From assembly GCA_900550365.1 (NCBI GenBank), contig URRR01000023.1, forward strand, positions 1 through 40,331: 40,331 nucleotides of DNA, in the 5' to 3' direction. The DNA comes from an uncultured Prevotella sp. Lineage in GTDB: Bacteria > Bacteroidota > Bacteroidia > Bacteroidales > Bacteroidaceae. Under the pieces are notes generated by a model. It was not told where the DNA came from. It ran no database searches and saw only the letters and a list, made by a program, of their open reading frames with translations. Shown one piece after another: positions 31,539-40,331 of the stretch; the first letter of the stretch is position 1, and each line of letters begins with the position of its first letter. The position numbers were made by a program, and so were the translations under genes.

Positions 31539-31949
31539 TCAGCTTATTATTGTGGCGACAATCTTTCGCGATCCGCCGTGGTTGCGGTATTCACACAGGT
31601 AGATGCCCTGCCACGTGCCGAGGTTAAGCCGTCCGCGCGAGACAGGTACAGTCAGGCTGACACCCGATATAACCGACTTTGCGTGGGCGGCCATGTCGTC
31701 AGGCCCTTCAAGCGTATGCATATAATACGGCTGTGCCTCAGGCACGATGCGGTTGAATATGCTCTCCATATCCTCACGCACGTCAGGGTCAGCGTTCTCG
31801 TTGATGCAAAGTCCGCAGCTGGTGTGCTTTATGAACAGGTTCAGCAGCCCCGTCTCGGGCAGTTCAGGCAGCTGTGAGGTTATCTCGTCAGTGATTAGAT
31901 GAAATCCCCGTTTCCTTGGTCTTAGTGTTATTTCTATTTGTACTGTCAT
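31539..31949 (-). CDS. YjbQ family protein (secondary thiamine-phosphate synthase type)
   Basis: The 136-residue cytoplasmic protein has the complete YjbQ/UPF0047 signature: IKHTSCGLCINENADPDV, the HTLEGPDDMAAHAKS segment with conserved His residues, and GRLNLGTWQGIYLCEYR. Members show weak thiamine-phosphate synthase activity, hence the family name, but the physiological role is unsettled. It is a single gene on the minus strand with an exact -7 box (TATCTTTG, 31974-31981) 24 bases upstream of the start. Confidence 0.93.
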   Translation of the reverse strand: MTVQIEITLRPRKRGFHLITDEITSQLPELPETGLLNLFIKHTSCGLCINENADPDVREDMESIFNRIVPEAQPYYMHTLEGPDDMAAHAKSVISGVSLTVPVSRGRLNLGTWQGIYLCEYRNHGGSRKIVATIIS

Positions 31950-31973
31950 GATAAAGTTTTTTGGTTATGAATA

Positions 31974-31981
31974 CAAAGATA
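31974..31981 (-). promoter_or_regulatory. -7 box of the YjbQ gene
   Basis: TATCTTTG on the minus strand; a TTTG 14 bases further upstream is too close for a standard -33 box. Confidence 0.45.
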
Positions 31982-32091
31982 CTGAATTTATAACTCAAAT
32001 AATGCAGAAATGCTGGTATATGAATAAAGATTGTACCGCCCTTTTCATTGTTCATTATCTTTTTCGTAATATATTTGTAATACATAATGCT

Positions 32092-32099
32092 TAATTTTG
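32092..32099 (+). promoter_or_regulatory. -7 box of the porin gene
   Basis: TAATTTTG fits the consensus. An in-frame TTG inside this box makes the porin frame look 24 bases longer than it is. Confidence 0.5.
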
Positions 32100-32120
32100 C
32101 AAAAAATTCAGACAGAAAAT

Positions 32121-33167
32121 ATGAACAGAAAGATTTTTCTCCTGGCTGCATTAGCCATATGCACGTCTGCTCCGGCGGTAGCTGCTGACGATGACGAGGA
32201 CAAAGTTGATAGGACACCGAAGGTGCACGGAACGCTTCGCGGAAAGTATGAATACCAGACAGAGGAAGGCGAGGGGCGTTTCCAGGTACGTAATGCCCGC
32301 GTTAGTCTTGAAGGCAATGTGACTAAGATTGTTTCATATAAAGCCGAAATCGACCTCTCTGATGAAGGACAGATAAAGATGCTCGACGCTTATACAAGAC
32401 TGAAACCTGTGCGCGGTCTTGATTTCACTATCGGACAGATGCGTGTGCCGTTCACCATTGATGCCCACCGCTCGCCTCACATGCAGTATTTCGCAAACCG
32501 CTCGTTCATAGCCAAGCAGGTAGGCAACGTGCGTGACGTGGGTGCTACGCTCGGCTATTCGTTCAACGCCGGAATACCTATCAAGCTTGAGGCCGGTATG
32601 TTCAACGGTTCAGGACTTACCGACCAGAAAGACTTCTGGACTAATAATGTCAATTTCTCGGCTAAGGCCCAGTTCTTTCTTCCCCGCGGTTTCAACATCA
32701 CGCTGAGCACGCAGAAGATAAAGCCTGACCACATCGGCATTATGATGTACGACGTCGGAGCTTATTATCACGGCCACGGCTGGCACGTTGAGGCCGAGTA
32801 TCTCTACAAGCATTATGCTGACAACGCCTTTGACGCCGTTCATTCTGTTGACGCGTTCGTAAGTTACGACATTCCTTTGCGCAAGTGTTTCTTCAAGAAA
32901 ATCACACCGCTGGTGCGTTATGATTATATGAGTGACCACAGCGACGGCATGCGTTATAATTCAGATGGAGATGAGGATGTATCAGGCTCACTGATTGTAA
33001 ACGACTATCAGCGCTCACGTCTTACGGGCGGTCTTACGTTCAGCCTGTCGTTGCCGTTCGTGTCAGACATACGCCTTAACTATGAGAAGTATTTCTATCG
33101 TGACGGAGCTATAGCCAAGCCCTCTGAGCGTGACAAGATTGTAATAGAGTTCATGACAAGATTCTGA
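32121..33167 (+). CDS. Outer-membrane porin, OprO/OprP (phosphate-selective) family
   Basis: The ATG at 32121 gives a clean signal peptide (MNRKIFLLAALAICTSAPAVAA, cut before DDDED) and a 348-residue product. The mature part consists of alternating beta strands (VHGTLRGKYEYQTEEGEGRF, KAEIDLSDEGQIKMLDAY, FTIGQMRVPF) and ends with an aromatic residue (FMTRF), the usual C-terminal mark of an outer-membrane barrel. The GKYEYQ, QVRNARVSLEG and IGQMRVPF patterns are those of the phosphate-selective porin O/P family. True specificity for phosphate or polyphosphate is not proved by sequence. No pst or phosphatase genes are nearby. Confidence 0.88.
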   Translation: MNRKIFLLAALAICTSAPAVAADDDEDKVDRTPKVHGTLRGKYEYQTEEGEGRFQVRNARVSLEGNVTKIVSYKAEIDLSDEGQIKMLDAYTRLKPVRGLDFTIGQMRVPFTIDAHRSPHMQYFANRSFIAKQVGNVRDVGATLGYSFNAGIPIKLEAGMFNGSGLTDQKDFWTNNVNFSAKAQFFLPRGFNITLSTQKIKPDHIGIMMYDVGAYYHGHGWHVEAEYLYKHYADNAFDAVHSVDAFVSYDIPLRKCFFKKITPLVRYDYMSDHSDGMRYNSDGDEDVSGSLIVNDYQRSRLTGGLTFSLSLPFVSDIRLNYEKYFYRDGAIAKPSERDKIVIEFMTRF

Positions 33168-33224
33168 TAATCTGGCATTATCAGAAATTACTGTTGTTCA
33201 GTAAAATTCATAAGAGTGTAACTT

Positions 33225-33269
33225 ACCGTCCCAAAGCCTTTTAAAAGCAGGCTTTTGGGCGGTTTTTTT
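33225..33269 (+). terminator. Terminator of the porin gene
   Basis: ACCG and CCCAAAGCC pair with GGCTTT, GGG and CGGT (with one bulged T on the left and an extra T on the right), followed by seven T at 33263-33269. Confidence 0.8.
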
Positions 33270-33547
33270 ATTATATTGATGCAATGAGTAGCAATGTGAC
33301 AATTTGCGAAAAGGTACTATTCCTAATTAGAATATTTTATTATATTATAATGTTTTGAAATAAGAAAAGAAGTTGAGCAATAAATGTTTGTTTTTTTATT
33401 TTGGTTAAAAAAGTAAATAATTTGTTTTTTTTAAGACTAAAAGCTGCACTTTAATTAAGAAAAACTTTAAATTTGTCCAGTCTTAGTTATAGTTTATGCT
33501 TAACGACAGATATTAACTTTATTTTTTTATTAGAAATAGTTAAGATT
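33270..33547 (+). promoter_or_regulatory. AT-rich upstream region with -7 box TAAATTTG
   Basis: This 278-base stretch is markedly AT-rich and carries no gene. An exact -7 box, TAAATTTG, stands at 33468-33475, which would give a leader of about 66 bases to the gene at 33548. Nothing else is recognised. Confidence 0.5.
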
Positions 33548-34933
33548 ATGAGAAATCGAAACTTATCATTTTTATTTTGCCTGTTGGCATGTGCGTCGAT
33601 GAGCGCGCAAAAGGTGGGTTCTCCTGAATTGATGACTCCCATAGAAAGTAGAGTAAATGCGTTTACTCGTGCAGTAGTAGAACCTACTTATGATTATCCT
33701 TTAGGATTGAGTTGTTTAGGAACACATTCAATGGACGATGAGCCGGTGTGTAATTTTCTTTCACCAAATAGTGTTATTAATGGTGATTTTTTCTTATGGG
33801 CTCCATTAGGTAAAGAAGTAAAATATTCAAATAAAACGCAAGGTGAAGTCGCAAGCTATAATTGGGTCTTGCCTGGAACAAATGAAGAAACAGCTAATAC
33901 AACTGATGCCGTAGTTACTTATAAGAAATTGGGGCATTATCAATTCCCGACTCTTGAAAGTTTTGATGCGGTAGGTAATAAGGCTTCATACCAAGCTGAA
34001 GGTGAGATCCTGGTAAGTGGAAAAGCTGAGATTACTACTGTTAATTGCCGTAAATGGGGAACAAAGGCAAATGGAGGAACTTATCAGTTGGGGTGTTATC
34101 CGTTTGTTGGTAATTATGGTTATATTGGCGGAACTAATAGTCTTGGGCTGGAAGGGTATGGAAACTTATTCATGACATCTCATGGTAATGCTTACATTAC
34201 AGGCGTTAATGTATATTTCGCTTCAAAACCTACGAAATATGAGCCAAATCAAGAACTATTGTTGCGTGTATGGTATCCGGTAGAAACGGAAGATGGTGAA
34301 ATGCAACTTAACGGTCTGCCACTTGAAGTGGTTATGCTTCCAGTTTCAGAAATACGTGAGACAACACCTGACGAATGCCCTGCCAAGGGCGCTGCTATAG
34401 GAGAGTTCCGCTTTGCAGAACCTTTGCAGATTTATGACAAACCGTTGTTTTTTGTTACGATTGAAGGTTTTGGAACCGATCCGTCGAAAGCGGATATAAG
34501 AATGCTGACAGATATAGAGGGGCAGGATATCCCAGAAGAAATGGCTACAAATCTGTTGGCGCACAATTCATTAGTGAATTACGGTAATTCTGGTTATACC
34601 ACTCCTGTAAATTATTTTGGAACTCCTCTTGGTGTGTCGTTTATGATCTGTCCGATTGTAGACAATCGTGATGGCGATGCTACCGGTATATCATCAGTGG
34701 ATGTCCCATCTGCCGGAAAAACAAATGTATCAGTGAATGGGCTGAATATAAGCATAAACAATAGTGAAGGTACAGACTTTACTGTTTTTGATATCAGCGG
34801 CTCTGTGGTAGCTAAATCTGAAATGGAAAGTGGTCATGCAAGTGTCACTATGCCTGTAAAAGGTGCTTATCTTGTGAAGGTTACTTGCCGTAATGGTAAA
34901 TCAGATGTATGCAAGGTGCTTGTAGGTAGATGA
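33548..34933 (+). CDS. Secreted surface protein with PKD-like region and C-terminal sorting-type domain
   Basis: I start at the ATG at 33548 (MRNRNLSFLFCLLACASMSA-Q), a proper signal peptide; the longer frame from 33473 adds a stretch that does not look like a leader. The 461-residue product has a PKD-like beta region (about 85-150, QGEVASYNWVLPGTNEETAN then VVTYKKLGHYQF), a central beta-rich part of unknown family (about 150-385), and a C-terminal domain of about 65 residues (LNISINNSEGTDFTVFDISG ... GAYLVKVTCRNGKSDVCKVLVG) of the type A sorting kind used by the T9SS/Por system. I infer export to the surface. The gene is AT-richer than its neighbours and lies next to another secreted-protein gene with the same kind of tail. 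Confidence 0.8.
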   Translation: MRNRNLSFLFCLLACASMSAQKVGSPELMTPIESRVNAFTRAVVEPTYDYPLGLSCLGTHSMDDEPVCNFLSPNSVINGDFFLWAPLGKEVKYSNKTQGEVASYNWVLPGTNEETANTTDAVVTYKKLGHYQFPTLESFDAVGNKASYQAEGEILVSGKAEITTVNCRKWGTKANGGTYQLGCYPFVGNYGYIGGTNSLGLEGYGNLFMTSHGNAYITGVNVYFASKPTKYEPNQELLLRVWYPVETEDGEMQLNGLPLEVVMLPVSEIRETTPDECPAKGAAIGEFRFAEPLQIYDKPLFFVTIEGFGTDPSKADIRMLTDIEGQDIPEEMATNLLAHNSLVNYGNSGYTTPVNYFGTPLGVSFMICPIVDNRDGDATGISSVDVPSAGKTNVSVNGLNISINNSEGTDFTVFDISGSVVAKSEMESGHASVTMPVKGAYLVKVTCRNGKSDVCKVLVGR

Positions 34934-35003
34934 ATTGTATTTATTGAAAATAAAGAAAAGGCTAAAGTCTTTTTATAAACATTATTAATTAAACAATCCT
35001 GAT

Positions 35004-37218
35004 ATGAAAAAATTTACACAAACATTGTTGGCAGTAGGGCTATTGGCTCTTCCTGCAACGGTTGGCGCACAGGAACACGTCTGGAAATACGTTGAAACGG
35101 GTGACGCTTCGAGTTACGCAATACGCGATGACGGTACGCTTTGGAGTTGTGGCTGGAATGAGAAAGGCCAATTAGGCGTACCCTCTGTTTCTGAGCGTAC
35201 TGCTGAATGGCAGATGGTTGGTGAGGATAATGATTGGAAAAAAGTGGCAGGCGGTAAGGCTTATACCTTTTTCATCAAGAATGATGGTTCGCTTTGGGCT
35301 GTGGGCACCTCTGAGAGCGGTGTGCAAGGTACTGGCGACGGTGTTGATCATAAAGAGCTTGTACGTGTAGGTGAAGACAATGATTGGGCCGACATTACTG
35401 TAAGCCGTTTTTGGGGATACAGCGCAATAGGTCTTAAAACTGACGGTACAATATGGGGCTGGGGCGCAAATTCAAGTAGCCAGCTTGGACTTCCCGGAAC
35501 AGCCTCATATACAACTCCTACCCAAATTGGTACAGACAACGACTGGAAGATTGTAAGCATGGGAGCGGATCACACAGTTGCCTTAAAAAACGACGGAACC
35601 CTTTGGGGGGTGGGGAAAGAATTACGGAGGCCAGCTTGGTACCGGTGATTTGGAAACGAAGGCATCTCCCGTTCAGATAGGAACAGATAATGATTGGGTA
35701 TATGTTAAAGCCATAGATAACCGTACATATGCCGTGAAATCTGATGGTTCATTATGGGCTACGGGCGATAATCAAGACAATCTGTTGGGTTTCAATCAGT
35801 CTGAGGATCAGCTCGTAACTACATATAGTGAATTTACCAAGGTAACAAGTGTGCCCACAGGTGTTGTTTCTATATCTGGCTGTGAAGTTACTACTACTTT
35901 CGCAATAGGTGAGAACGGCAAGATTACAGATGTTTACGCTTTGGGCGACAATACTGACGGAGCACTTGGTGATGGAAACGGCAAACTTCTGACAGCAACA
36001 TCATCTTCTGATGAAATGCCGTTTTCATCTGTACCGGTAAAAGTTTTATTGCCAGAAGATGAGACTTATACAATGCTTGCTTCCGGACAGTCATATTCTT
36101 TGGTTATTTCGTCTGACGGTAAGATGTACGGCTGGGGCCGTAATAAGGGCGGACAGCTTGGCGACGGAACAGAAAATGAACAGTTACAGACGAGCTATCA
36201 GAAGAAGCCTATTGAGATTGCTTGCCCTGGAGGAGAAGTTATAGGTGGAGACGAAGATGTTGACTTGGTAGTGGTTGATGCTTCAGATATACCTACAAAT
36301 CTCCGTGACGCAAAGAAAATAAAACTCACAGGCACATGGAATACTTCTGCATTCGGAGAACTTGCAGTAGCTATCGGTACTTCAGGCTTCGGTGCATCGA
36401 ATAATACATTGGTATCTGTTGATATGAGCGAGGCTCTTATCGAGGCAGGTACAGACCTGTATGTACAAGGCGCTTTGTCAAAGAACGGTGTGTTTGTCAA
36501 TTGCAAGGCATTGGAGACTGTTGTAATGCCTGGTGTTGGTGAGGCTGCAAACTTCAGCAATTTTACTAACGCTTTCATGAATTGTGAGAAGCTGGTTGAC
36601 ATTGATTTGCAGAATTGCACTGGTTTGACAAGTTTGAACAGCGCATTCATGAATTGTACGTCTTTGACCGATATTGATATTTCTTCAGTAACGGGATTGA
36701 CTGGAGCTAGTAGTATGCAGAATGCATTCGATGGATGTACGGCGCTGACAAAGGTTGTTTTGCCTGCTGAGATCGCTTTTTCTTCATCGACATTTGGTGA
36801 TTGTACGGCACTGACAGATATAGACTGGACCAGCTATGCAGGAACCGAGGCTCCTATCTTCTATGTTGATATGTTTGATGGCATATCAGACTTGAAGGCA
36901 ATTACTTTGACTGTGGACGAAAGTGTTTATGATCTTTTCGTTGCAGACAGTAATTGGAGTAAGCTGACATTGAAGGCCTATAATTCTACCGGTATTAATT
37001 CTGTAGAAGTGGACGGCTCTGTTACATTTGACGGTAATATCATATTTGCAGCTCAGCCTGTAAGCGGAGTAGGTGTTTACGCTATGTCTGGTTCGCTTGT
37101 AAGAAGCTGTGATGTCCTGAATGGAAGTCTTAGCATTGCAGACATTCCTGCCGGAATATATGTTCTGGTTTATACACAAGACGGACAGAAGCATGCCTTG
37201 AAGATAATGAAGAAGTAA
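35004..37218 (+). pseudogene. RCC1-repeat / BspA-like LRR surface protein gene, split by a one-base frameshift
   Basis: The first frame (35004-35648, 214 codons) starts with a signal peptide (MKKFTQTLLAVGLLALPATVGA-Q) and RCC1 repeats (DGTLWSCGWNEKGQLG, DGTIWGWGANSSSQLG). It breaks at a run of six G (35605-35610). Removing one G restores GWGKNYGGQLGTGD, and translation continues in the second frame (35650-37218). The whole length minus one base is exactly 738 codons (737 residues). About seven RCC1 repeats (residues ~25-405) are followed by BspA-type leucine-rich repeats (~450-615, NAFMNCEKLVDIDL, NCTSLTDID) and a C-terminal sorting-type domain ending ALKIMKK. RCC1 and LRR blades bind proteins. 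The break is either a true inactivation, a phase-variable tract, or a sequencing/assembly error. Confidence 0.85.
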
Positions 37219-37233
37219 GCAGTATTGCTTAGA

Positions 37234-37290
37234 TAAAACAGATAAAAAAGCCGTTCCATAAAGTGTGGAACGGCTTTTTTATCTGTTTTA
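37234..37290. terminator. Bidirectional terminator between the RCC1/LRR gene and uvrA
   Basis: A perfect 25-bp stem (37234-37258 with 37266-37290) with a 7-base loop. It includes AAAAAAGCCG on the left and CGGCTTTTTT on the right, so it serves both convergent genes. Confidence 0.88.
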
Positions 37291-37301
37291 TTAAGTTCTT
37301 G

Positions 37302-40154
37302 TTACATTCCGAGCTCTTTTTTCAGGAACATCGGCGTGAAACCTTTGTCGCTCATGGCAACTTCCTCCGGCGTTCCGGTTGACAATACCTGGCCCCCGTT
37401 GCGTCCGCCTTCCGGTCCCATGTCTATGATATAGTCGGCAAGTTTGATTACGTCGAGGTTGTGCTCTATTATGATTACCGTGTTTCCACGGTCAACGAGC
37501 TTTTGTAACACGTTCATAAGTATGCGTATATCCTCAAAATGCAGGCCTGTCGTAGGCTCGTCAAGGATGTATATCGTCTTGCCCGTGTCGCGTTTGCTCA
37601 GCTCTGTTGCTAACTTTACACGCTGACTTTCACCTCCGCTTAACGTTGTTGAGGGCTGGCCTAACTTAATGTAGCCCAGTCCTACATCCTGTATGGTCTT
37701 AATCTTACGCAGAATGTCGGGCACGTTTTCAAAGAACTCGACGGCCTGGTTTATCGTCATGTCAAGAACGTCGGCAATGCTTTTGCCCTTATACCTTACT
37801 TCAAGAGTTTCTCTGTTGTAGCGTTTGCCGTGACAAACCTCGCATGGCACCATTATATCCGGCAGGAAGCGCATCTCTATTGTCTTGTATCCGTTGCCGC
37901 CGCACGCCTCGCACCGGCCGCCCTTCACGTTAAATGAGAAGCGCCCGGGTTTATATCCGCGTATCTTGGCTTCGGGCAGATTTACGAACAGTGAGCGTAT
38001 GTCGCTGAACACTCCGGTGTATGTGGCGGGGTTAGAGCGTGGCGTACGTCCCAGCGGACTTTGGTCAACGTTTACCACCTTGTCAACATATTCAAGACCT
38101 TCTATCGAGTCATAAGGCATAGGCTTTTTCAGTGAGCGGTAGAAGTGCTGGCTAAGTATCGGCTGCAGTGTCTCGTTAATAAGGGTAGATTTACCCGAGC
38201 CGCTCACTCCTGTTACAACGATAAGCTTGCCTAACGGAAACTCCACGTCAACGTGCTTCAGGTTATTGCCTGACGCTCCGTGCAGTATTATGCTCTTCCC
38301 GTTGCCGTCCCGGCGCTTCTCCGGCACCTCAATGTTCATCTCACCGTTGAGATACTGGGCCGTGATAGTATGTTTCTTAAGCATTTCGGCAGGAGTTCCC
38401 TGGAATACTACCTCACCTCCCTTGCGGCCGGCCTTAGGCCCGATGTCGACGATATAGTCTGCGTTGAGCATCATGTCCTTGTCATGCTCTACCACGATTA
38501 CGGTGTTGCCGAGGTCGCGCAGCTCCTTCAGTGACTTTATCAGACGGTCGTTGTCCCTCTGATGCAGGCCTATGCTCGGCTCATCGAGAATGTACAGCAC
38601 GTTGACCAGTTGTGAGCCGATCTGTGTCGCGAGTCTTATGCGCTGGCTTTCACCACCAGAGAGGGTGGCCGACTGGCGGTTAAGTGACAGGTAGTTGAGG
38701 CCTACCTCAAGCATGAAGTCAATTCTTGTGATTATTTCCTTTATTATTTCGTCGGCTATTTTTCTTTGTCTTTCGGTAAGATGAGCCTTCGCCTCGATCA
38801 GCCATGCACGCAGTTCGTCAATGTCCATGTCGGCGACTTCAGATATGTTTTTGTTCCATATCTTGTAAGACAGTGATTCCCGGTTGAGCCTTTGGCCTTT
38901 ACATTCAGGACATTTGCATATTGTCTGAAACTGGTCGGCCCATTTCTGTCCGCTTGCGCTGTCGTCGTTTTCGATAACGCTGCGCAGATATTTCACTACT
39001 CCGTCAAACTCAACAAAATAGTCACTTGACGTATGTACAAGCTCCTTTCTTATGCGTACGTTCTCTATTGAGCCGTACAGAATTTCGTTCATGGCCTCGT
39101 CAGTGATGTCGCTTACGGGCGTGTTAAGGTCAAAACCATACTTTTCGAGTATTGACTCTATCTGCCAGAAAATCATCTGGTTCTTATATTTTCCGAGCGG
39201 GATGATAGCTCCCTGGCGTATCGACAGGCTCTTGTCAGGCATTATTTTGCCGAGGTCAATCTCGTTGATGTAGCCCAGCCCCTTACATTTAGGGCACGCA
39301 CCTTCAGGCGAGTTGAACGAGAACTTGTTAGGAGCGGGGTCACCGTAGGATATTCCCGTAGTCGGGCACATCAGCCTTTTGCTGTAATATTTGGCCTCGT
39401 TAGAGTCCTTTTCCATAATCATCAGCAGGCCGTCACCCTGCTTCATGGCCGTCGCCACGCTCTTTTTCAGCCGTTCGTCGTCCTTGTCCTGCACCTTCAG
39501 CTTGTCGATAACCACCTCTATGTTATGGTTCTTGTAGCGGTCGGTCTTCATGCCTCGGGTTATCTCTTTCACTTCGCCGTCAACTCTTATGTACAGATAG
39601 CCCTTGCGGCGCATGCTTTCAAACAGCTCGCGGTAATGTCCCTTACGGTTGCGCACCAGTGGGGCAAGTATGTAGATGGCCTTGCCGCTGTACCGCTCGT
39701 GAATCATGTGGAGCACATCCTCCTCAGTGTATTTCACCATTTCCTCGCCCGTTACGTAGCTGTATGCCACTCCGGCACGCGCATACAGCAGTCTGAGGTA
39801 GTCATATATCTCGGTTGTTGTGCCCACTGTTGAGCGGGGATTTTTGTTTGTTGTTTTCTGCTCGATGCTGATTACCGGGCTAAGTCCTGTTATCTTGTCA
39901 ACGTCAGGGCGCTCCATGCCGCCGAGAAAGTTCCTCGCGTAGGCCGAGAAAGTCTCTATATAGCGGCGCTGGCCTTCGGCATAAATGGTGTCGAAGGCCA
40001 ACGATGACTTACCCGAACCGCTCAGTCCTGTGATTACGGTCAGACTGTTGCGGGGTATCTCAACGTCAATATTTTTAAGGTTGTGCACACGTGCACCCCA
40101 AACATTTATCTTTTCATCAGATTTTAATTCATAAGTATTTAATTCATAATTCAT
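37302..40154 (-). CDS. uvrA: Excinuclease ABC subunit A
   Basis: UvrA is the damage-recognising ATPase of nucleotide excision repair and loads UvrB on DNA. The 950-residue protein has two ABC modules: Walker A GLSGSGKSSLAFDT near residue 45 and GVSGSGKSTLINET near 650, ABC signatures LSGGESQRIRLA and LSGGESQRVKLA, and Walker B VLYILDEPSIGLH and IYILDEPTTGLH. The C-terminal zinc module is complete (CEACGGNGY ... CEVCHGK). The first zinc module is not: its first Cys pair reads CPTTG, while ACPKCKG is normal. The start is placed at 40154, the only in-frame ATG before INVWGARVHNLKNI. These first codons lie in a TTATGAATTA-type repeat. Confidence 0.97.
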   Translation of the reverse strand: MNYELNTYELKSDEKINVWGARVHNLKNIDVEIPRNSLTVITGLSGSGKSSLAFDTIYAEGQRRYIETFSAYARNFLGGMERPDVDKITGLSPVISIEQKTTNKNPRSTVGTTTEIYDYLRLLYARAGVAYSYVTGEEMVKYTEEDVLHMIHERYSGKAIYILAPLVRNRKGHYRELFESMRRKGYLYIRVDGEVKEITRGMKTDRYKNHNIEVVIDKLKVQDKDDERLKKSVATAMKQGDGLLMIMEKDSNEAKYYSKRLMCPTTGISYGDPAPNKFSFNSPEGACPKCKGLGYINEIDLGKIMPDKSLSIRQGAIIPLGKYKNQMIFWQIESILEKYGFDLNTPVSDITDEAMNEILYGSIENVRIRKELVHTSSDYFVEFDGVVKYLRSVIENDDSASGQKWADQFQTICKCPECKGQRLNRESLSYKIWNKNISEVADMDIDELRAWLIEAKAHLTERQRKIADEIIKEIITRIDFMLEVGLNYLSLNRQSATLSGGESQRIRLATQIGSQLVNVLYILDEPSIGLHQRDNDRLIKSLKELRDLGNTVIVVEHDKDMMLNADYIVDIGPKAGRKGGEVVFQGTPAEMLKKHTITAQYLNGEMNIEVPEKRRDGNGKSIILHGASGNNLKHVDVEFPLGKLIVVTGVSGSGKSTLINETLQPILSQHFYRSLKKPMPYDSIEGLEYVDKVVNVDQSPLGRTPRSNPATYTGVFSDIRSLFVNLPEAKIRGYKPGRFSFNVKGGRCEACGGNGYKTIEMRFLPDIMVPCEVCHGKRYNRETLEVRYKGKSIADVLDMTINQAVEFFENVPDILRKIKTIQDVGLGYIKLGQPSTTLSGGESQRVKLATELSKRDTGKTIYILDEPTTGLHFEDIRILMNVLQKLVDRGNTVIIIEHNLDVIKLADYIIDMGPEGGRNGGQVLSTGTPEEVAMSDKGFTPMFLKKELGM

Positions 40155-40331
40155 AATTCACAATTCATAATTGGTTTAACGGGCTAATAGGACAGATGGG
40201 GCTAATAAGACCAATAGGACCAATAAGACCAATAAGGCATTTGTCTTAACTCCTTTGCTCCTTACTCCTTAACTCCTTACTTTTTACCTTTTTACTTTTT
40301 TACTTTTTTACCTTTTTACCTTTTTACCTTT
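40124..40331. repeat. Adjacent short-period tandem arrays upstream of uvrA
   Basis: Three simple arrays follow one another: period 7 (AATTCAT, about 40141-40172, with relics reaching into the uvrA start), period 9 (CCAATAAGA/CTAATAGGA, about 40184-40238), and T-rich units (CTCCTTA and TTTTTACC, about 40247-40331, running off the window). There is no gene in this stretch, and no promoter of the usual type was found for uvrA. Confidence 0.7.

Noticed and set aside
40184..40238. Period-9 array as a CRISPR array
   Set aside because: Units are only nine bases with no spacers of constant length, and no cas genes are in the window.

Overview
The window reads as a chromosomal segment of a Bacteroidales bacterium, most likely Prevotella or a close relative. 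The evidence is: promoters of the Bacteroidetes type (a TAnnTTTG -7 box, sometimes with a TTTG -33 box about 19-22 bases upstream) and no Shine-Dalgarno-like sites; secreted proteins with short Por/T9SS-like C-terminal tails, a BspA-like leucine-rich repeat and a choice-of-anchor J-like domain; a ROK-family sugar kinase; and Bacteroidetes families such as DUF4924 and DUF4348. The genus is inferred from style, not from a marker gene. I see no rRNA, tRNA, CRISPR array, transposase, integrase or phage structural gene.

Layout. 1-5.4 kb: a secreted multidomain protein, a GH3 glycosidase with a PA14 insert, and a convergent ROK kinase. 5.5-9.3 kb: LysE-type exporter, then DUF4924 - rfbD - prfC on the plus strand. 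9.35-11.8 kb, minus strand: pheS followed by an MFS transporter. 12-14.7 kb: DUF4348 lipoprotein, murB and a PhnP-like metallo-hydrolase. 14.8-14.9 kb: a probable free-standing small RNA. 14.9-15.8 kb, minus strand: YtxH protein, holin-like membrane protein and a small basic protein. 16-19.6 kb: SPOR lipoprotein - ruvX - def, then a large TPR protein. 19.6-20.3 kb and 20.9-21.5 kb: two long gene-free stretches around a DedA protein. The first is full of inverted repeats. The second holds a strongly structured RNA candidate just upstream of an acyltransferase-3 gene. 22.7-26.3 kb: thrS, then infC - rpmI - rplT. 26.3-33.2 kb: type II pantothenate kinase, tex (minus), SLC13 permease, YjbQ protein (minus) and a porin. 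33.5-37.2 kb: two AT-rich secreted-protein genes, the second an RCC1/LRR protein split by one extra G in a G6 tract. 37.3-40.15 kb: uvrA (minus), with low-complexity tandem arrays upstream of it and running into its first codons.

Functionally the window is mostly housekeeping: translation (pheS, thrS, infC, rpmI, rplT, prfC, def), envelope synthesis (murB, rfbD, SPOR protein), DNA repair (uvrA, ruvX) and cofactor synthesis (coaW). Between these lie fast-evolving surface proteins and carbohydrate functions. I found no clear new multi-gene defence or metabolic system. The most unusual signals are non-coding: the RNA at 21.14-21.37 kb with competing helices, the small RNA at 14.8 kb, the AAAGGC..CCTTT hairpin family at two sites, and several long perfect inverted repeats.
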